Source: Ectobius pallidus (lineage: Eukaryota; Arthropoda; Insecta; Blattodea; Ectobiidae). Taken from it: a DNA stretch of 64,000 nt. The position numbers were made by a program, and so were the translations under genes. The notes under the pieces were generated by a model. That model ran no database searches, was not told the origin of the DNA, and was given only the letters and a program-made list of their open reading frames with translations. This document shows, one piece after another, positions 60,337 to 64,000 of the stretch (position 1 is its first letter; each line of letters opens with the position of its first letter). The stretch lies in the NCBI GenBank assembly GCA_964059195.1, contig CAXKWD010000002.1, positions 51,238,923 to 51,302,922 of the forward strand, given 5' to 3'.

Positions 60337-61183
60337 TAGGGCTGTACCGATTAATCGGCTCGATTAATAGATTAAACATTTAATCGTCGATCAATTATAT
60401 TTTCCGATTAATCGGTTTAGTCGAAATCTGAAAAAAAGTTTTTCTAGAAATGGGTCAAATGTCCAAACTCCTTTTTCTCGCTTCTCCGGCCTTGGCACAT
60501 TGTGTGTCATTCAGCCTATTGTGTCCAAACAATTCCCGTTTTTTCAGAAACCTGAAGGTGTCTCAAGCATAGGCGTAACCAGGCCGACCATATGGGGGGG
60601 GGGGGTTATAACATCCGCGGGGTCTGGGGGTATGGAATACCCCTCCCCCGGGGGTCCTCCCCCGGAAAATTTTTAAAATTAAGATGCAAAATAACGAGTT
60701 TTAAGCTTCCGGGGGTCCTCCCCCGGAAAATTTTAAAAATTTAGACGCAAAATAACGAGTTTTAAGCTTCCGAGGGTCCTCCCCCGGAAAATTTTAAAAA
60801 TTTAGACGCAAAATAACGAGTTTTAAGCTTCCCACGCTTTATACTTGTATTAAGTAATTTATGGGCAGACTTAAAAAATTATACAATATTCCTTTTTTTA
60901 ATCAATGGGGTACAAACCCCCCCCCCCCTCGGTACGCTTATGGTCTCAAGTCTTGGCTGAAAAAGTAACCGGAAATGTAAGTTTTGTATATATTTTTTCA
61001 CTAGTTAACTAATAATGGTATTAATTAATTAAGGATTTCTTCTGATTATGTAGTGTAGTAGTTATTAAACGTGTAAAACAATATTAATTGTACACTTTGG
61101 CTTCGTTTAAAATACCGACCTGTTTGTAGAGATTAAAGTCAATCGTTAACTCGATTAGAAATTTTAATCGATTTTCAGCCCTA
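60337..61183 (+). mobile_element. hAT-type MITE, TAGGGCTG family, copy 3 (nested)
   Basis: Ends TAGGGCTGTACCGATTAATC and (inverse) TAGGGCTGAAAATCG with a perfect TSD GTTTTTAA (60329-60336, 61184-61191). It is interrupted by the element at 60568-60942. Without that insertion it is about 464 bp, like the other copies. Confidence 0.94.
60568..60942. mobile_element. hAT-type MITE, CATAGGCGTAAC family, copy 2 (nested)
   Basis: Begins CATAGGCGTAACCAGGCCGA, ends GGTACGCTTATG, with a perfect 8-bp TSD GTCTCAAG (60560-60567, 60943-60950). It contains three consecutive units of 61 bp (60648-60830), each with GGTCCTCCCCCGGAAAATTT and 'aacgagttttaagctt'. The copy at 2843-3082 has only one, inverted. Poly-G and poly-C runs sit near the ends. 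Confidence 0.94.
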
Positions 61184-61324
61184 GTTTTTAAACATATTAA
61201 CATAGTTTTATTTTAGTTTTTTATACCATTATCTGACTTTGTTAGTTTCATTATAATAAATACAGCAAACACACTGAACATATGGGTGTATATATATATA
61301 TATATATATATATAGACCTATATA

Positions 61325-62022
61325 ACGTACCAGGTAGAATCAAATGAAAACGGCAATTAATTTTTTCCCCACTACTTTACTGCAGGAAGAATGCTTGCTT
61401 GTATATTATTTTTTCACATAGTCACCTCCCAGTTCAATGCACTTGCGCCATCGGATAGGAAGTGATTTGATATCGCGTGAGAAAAATTATTTTGGTTGAC
61501 GCTGGAGCCACTCGTGCACCGCATATTGGACGTCTTCATTAGACTTGAACTTCTGCCCTCCAAGCTGCTCCTTCAATGGACCAAAGATGTGGAAAACTGA
61601 TGGTGACAAATCTGGCGAGTATGGCGGATGAGGCACTTGAAGCGAATGTCATCGACGGTTTTCATGGTTGCACGAGCAGCATGAGGACGGGCATTATCAC
61701 GCACAAGCAAAACACCTGCACTCAGCAAACCCCTTCGCTTTGGTACCATCAGACTTCCACATCTTTGGTGCATTAAAGGAACACCTTGGAGGGCATAAGC
61801 TCAAGTCTGATGAAGACCATCCAATCGGCAGTGCACGAGTGGCTACAGCGTCAACCAAAATAATTTTTCTCACGTGGCATCGAAGCACTTACTATCAGAT
61901 GGCGTAAGTGCATTGAACTGGGATCAGACTATGTAGAAAAATAAATGTACAAGCAAGCATTCTTCCTGCAGTAAAATAGTGGGGAAAAATTAGTTGCGGT
62001 TTTCATTTCATTCTCCCTCATA
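61325..62022. mobile_element. Foldback element made of two inverted mariner 3' ends
   Basis: The left arm (about 61330-61570 and beyond) is the inverse of the right arm (about 61765-62022). Both outer ends read, inward, AGAATSAAATGAAAAC. Each arm carries the 3' end of a mariner transposase gene, running outward on opposite strands, and the arms meet near 61735. A (TA)n run (61288-61315) adjoins the left side. The element sits in the hAT at 60290-62432. Confidence 0.8.
61380..61980. pseudogene. Two mariner transposase C-terminal fragments, head to head
   Basis: Minus-strand arm: GVLLVRDNARPHAARATMKT (second catalytic Asp in DNARPH) is followed, after damage, by SDLSPS-like, FHIFGPLKEQLGGQKF and VHEWLQRQP, ending near 61400 with YPMAQVH-like and YVKK. 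Plus-strand arm (61738-61945): PSDFHIFGALKEHLGGHKLK, VHEWLQRQPK, then IEALTIRWRKCIELGSDYVE. These are the standard D34D-type mariner C-terminal motifs. The N-terminal DNA-binding domain and first catalytic Asp are absent from both, and frames are broken, so neither is functional. Confidence 0.8.
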
Positions 62023-62432
62023 TATATTATAAAATTTCCATAGCTCTGAACCACAGAACTGTAGGAACACTTTTTTTATTTATTTATTTTTATTTTTAGA
62101 ATTGCCCCTCTCATTTCTAACTCCAAATAAATTCAACAAGAATGCTTTTCAATTAATCAACTTTTAGAAATTTCATTTTTGGCGTCTTGCTGGAGCCTAT
62201 AATGTGCTTCCAAAGAAACCGGGGATTTATTCGGTTCGCTAACGATCTGGGTCGATGGGAACAAAATGCAAGGCTATTATTTTGTCGTACAAAATAATGA
62301 GGCATTTTAGGTTTTATAACATTGGATTATGCGACTGCCATGATTATGACACGGATAATTACAGTATGTGAAACTATCACAGTTGGCTAGCAGGGAAGAA
62401 AACAGCTTAAAACCTATTCCTGGTCGGGACAA

Positions 62433-64000
62433 ATTACCCTCATCTATAAGACGAATCTCAAATAATTTTAGGCCTTTGTGGTTCCCGGATATCATCTGGC
62501 CGTAATTATAATTTTCATCCCTTCCGCGCCTTTTTCAGAGTGAGTGTGTGATAGACTGGTGTGTCTCGTAGCCTACTATCTTTTCGTGTTTTCTCGGAGG
62601 TGGCCCTGGCAATGAGCTGATAGCTCATCCGGGAAACTCTCCAAGTTCTTGTCTGGTCAACAAATTATGTCTGTGATACAAAGAGAATCCCTCTCCCGAC
62701 AGATCGTGGTCCCGTAAGGCCCGAGTAAACGTCCCCATAATGGCAAATGGCATAAGAGAAAGATTAGTATTATTATTATTATTATGCGGGTTCGCCTAAG
62801 TGGAGTTCATTGATACACTGCATTCCGGCAGGCATTCGATGCCCGATGCAGTCATCGGGATTTCTTAATGGCTGTCTGGTGGTCCTGAAATGGAAATGAG
62901 GCTGCCTGCTCAGCGGCTGAGCTAAAGTAGCTGGAGCTTGTTCAGTAACTAGAGTTGTAGATAGCAGCACCATGCAATTTGTGGAATAATGCTGTCTTAA
63001 TTGTTTTGTGGCTGATTATGTGTTTCTTGTACAATCACAATAATATTAACTATAGAGAAAAATTATGGTTTTCATAAAAACAACATTGCTCTGGGAATAT
63101 CTATTTAAATTCTAATGCTTTGTGATATCACTCTTGATCCATCCTTAGACGTTTCGTTGTGTCCGCGTGCACAGGGGAACCGGTGAAACACGTTAGCGTT
63201 AGAATCATACTTCACAGGATCATTTCTGTAGTTTGTATTCTCATACTCAATACCAACTATTGAGTTGTTTGCAACCACGATGAGGAGTGATAGCAACTTT
63301 TCCTGAGCGTGAGGCAGGTCGCTAATCTAATCTTCTGATCGGATTGCACCATCGATGATCGTTCATCTGCAGCTCTCGGGCTGTAGAGATGGAGAAGTTG
63401 CATTCTGAGTGGTTCAAACAAATGTTATAAAATTATAAACGATCACAAAACTTAACCAGCTTTAATAGTGCAGATCGCTCTACTTAATTAATTTCGCGGA
63501 GTCGGCCAGAGCAAAAATATGAAATTAATAAAAATAAATTTTAAACACGAAATAATATGCCTGAATACAAGAAACTAACACTAAACACAAGGACAAAAAT
63601 TCAAACACAAAATACTTGAATATATAATACGACTAAAATAAAGTTAAAAATGAAAGGCTAAACAAATACTCTTGGTTATTAAATTGAAAATTTTCAAAAA
63701 ATATTTTACAAATTAGGATCAATTCTAAAATATTATATACTAAATTTGTTGCACGAAGCTTGAACTATGAAGTTGTTTGGAAGCTTCTGAGATAGCTAGG
63801 AAGTGAATTCCAGTGATGAATAGCTGTTGTTATAAACAAATTTGAATAATGCGAAGTTGTGTCAAAAGGCATGGATAGTAAGAGGTCAAACTGAGAGCGC
63901 GTGCCCAAGTTATGGTAGGAAGAAAGCGACTGGAAAGATAGCTAGGTGTTGAGGTATACAGGATTCTATAGAGTAGCATGAGGCATGCCCATCGAAGTGA
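62433..64000. other. Unassigned DNA
   Basis: Includes a short (TTA)n run at about 62768-62785 and GC-balanced sequence at 62520-62980 and 63120-63400 that is not recognised as SINE or exon. Read-through frames of 62-63 codons show no motif. Confidence 0.35.

Larger units (their letters stand above)
60290..62432 (-). mobile_element. hAT element (37842 family) split by three later insertions
   Basis: The left end TAGGGTCTGGATTTTTATAT and the next about 120 bp match the inverse of the right end of 37842-38621. The match resumes at 61184-61290 and again from 62030, and ends near 62432 with words inverse to that element's left end ('ggctagca', 'cggataatta'). The gaps are exactly filled by the MITE at 60337-61183 and the mariner foldback at 61325-62022. 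The right terminus is degraded and the TSD is not recoverable. The original host is about 590 bp. Confidence 0.8.

Noticed and set aside
61288..61315. (TA)n as an origin or promoter signal
   Set aside because: Simple dinucleotide repeat next to a TA-targeting element; no other support.
1..64000. CRISPR arrays, rRNA genes, bacterial operons
   Set aside because: No regularly spaced repeats, no rRNA-like conserved blocks and no prokaryotic gene organisation were seen.

Overview
This is an AT-rich eukaryotic nuclear window, most likely from a large, transposon-rich arthropod (probably insect) genome. There are no operons or ribosome-binding sites and almost no long open frames. Recognisable sequence is dominated by hAT-type elements, Tc1/mariner pieces, LINE fragments with insect-like reverse transcriptase (RT) and RNase H, tRNA-derived SINEs with target-site duplications (TSDs), and a mitochondrial ND2 insertion whose coding style (TGA as Trp) is invertebrate. 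A cockroach-like genome would fit the endonuclease-RT remnant at 30.7-31.0 kb, but the species is inference only.

Host gene. The only host gene I can support is a split gene on the minus strand. A short coding exon with an ATG and a consensus GTAAGT donor lies at 19967-20008. A 148-bp exon with a consensus acceptor and GTGAGT donor lies at 10499-10646. Their phases match (0 to 0). A GC-richer patch at about 53.23-53.47 kb carries a CRE-like palindrome, CCAAT boxes and an initiator-like TCAGT in minus orientation and may be the distal promoter of this gene. I do not recognise the protein.

Layout. 0-9.6 kb: a small hAT element, a 5-bp-TSD element, a Jockey RT fragment inside a dispersed repeat, and a nuclear mitochondrial insertion (NUMT) of ND2 split by a 1,047-bp hAT element. 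11.5-13.6 kb: a CACTG-ended element carrying a broken copy of an uncharacterised insect gene family, then a LINE remnant. 15-22.6 kb: miniature inverted-repeat elements (MITEs), a SINE and the first coding exon. 26.3-28 kb: a LINE 3' half with RT tail and RNase H. 30.7-38.6 kb: an endonuclease-RT remnant, four TAGGG/TAGAC-ended hAT elements, one nested MITE and a 711-bp foldback element. 39.6-45.8 kb: several tRNA-derived SINEs. 48.6-51.1 kb: a 5'-truncated LINE with an uninterrupted 782-codon RT frame. 54.5-62.4 kb: hAT, TA-target and Helitron-like elements, ending in a four-level nest of elements at 60.29-62.43 kb.

Most element boundaries were set by reading inverted ends and flanking duplications by eye, many of them perfect 8-bp, 5-bp, 3-bp or TA duplications. 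Together they record the order of insertion. The most unusual items are the CACTG element with the unknown gene, the nested stack at 60-62 kb, the foldback elements (one built from two copies of a mariner 3' end) and the hAT inside the NUMT.
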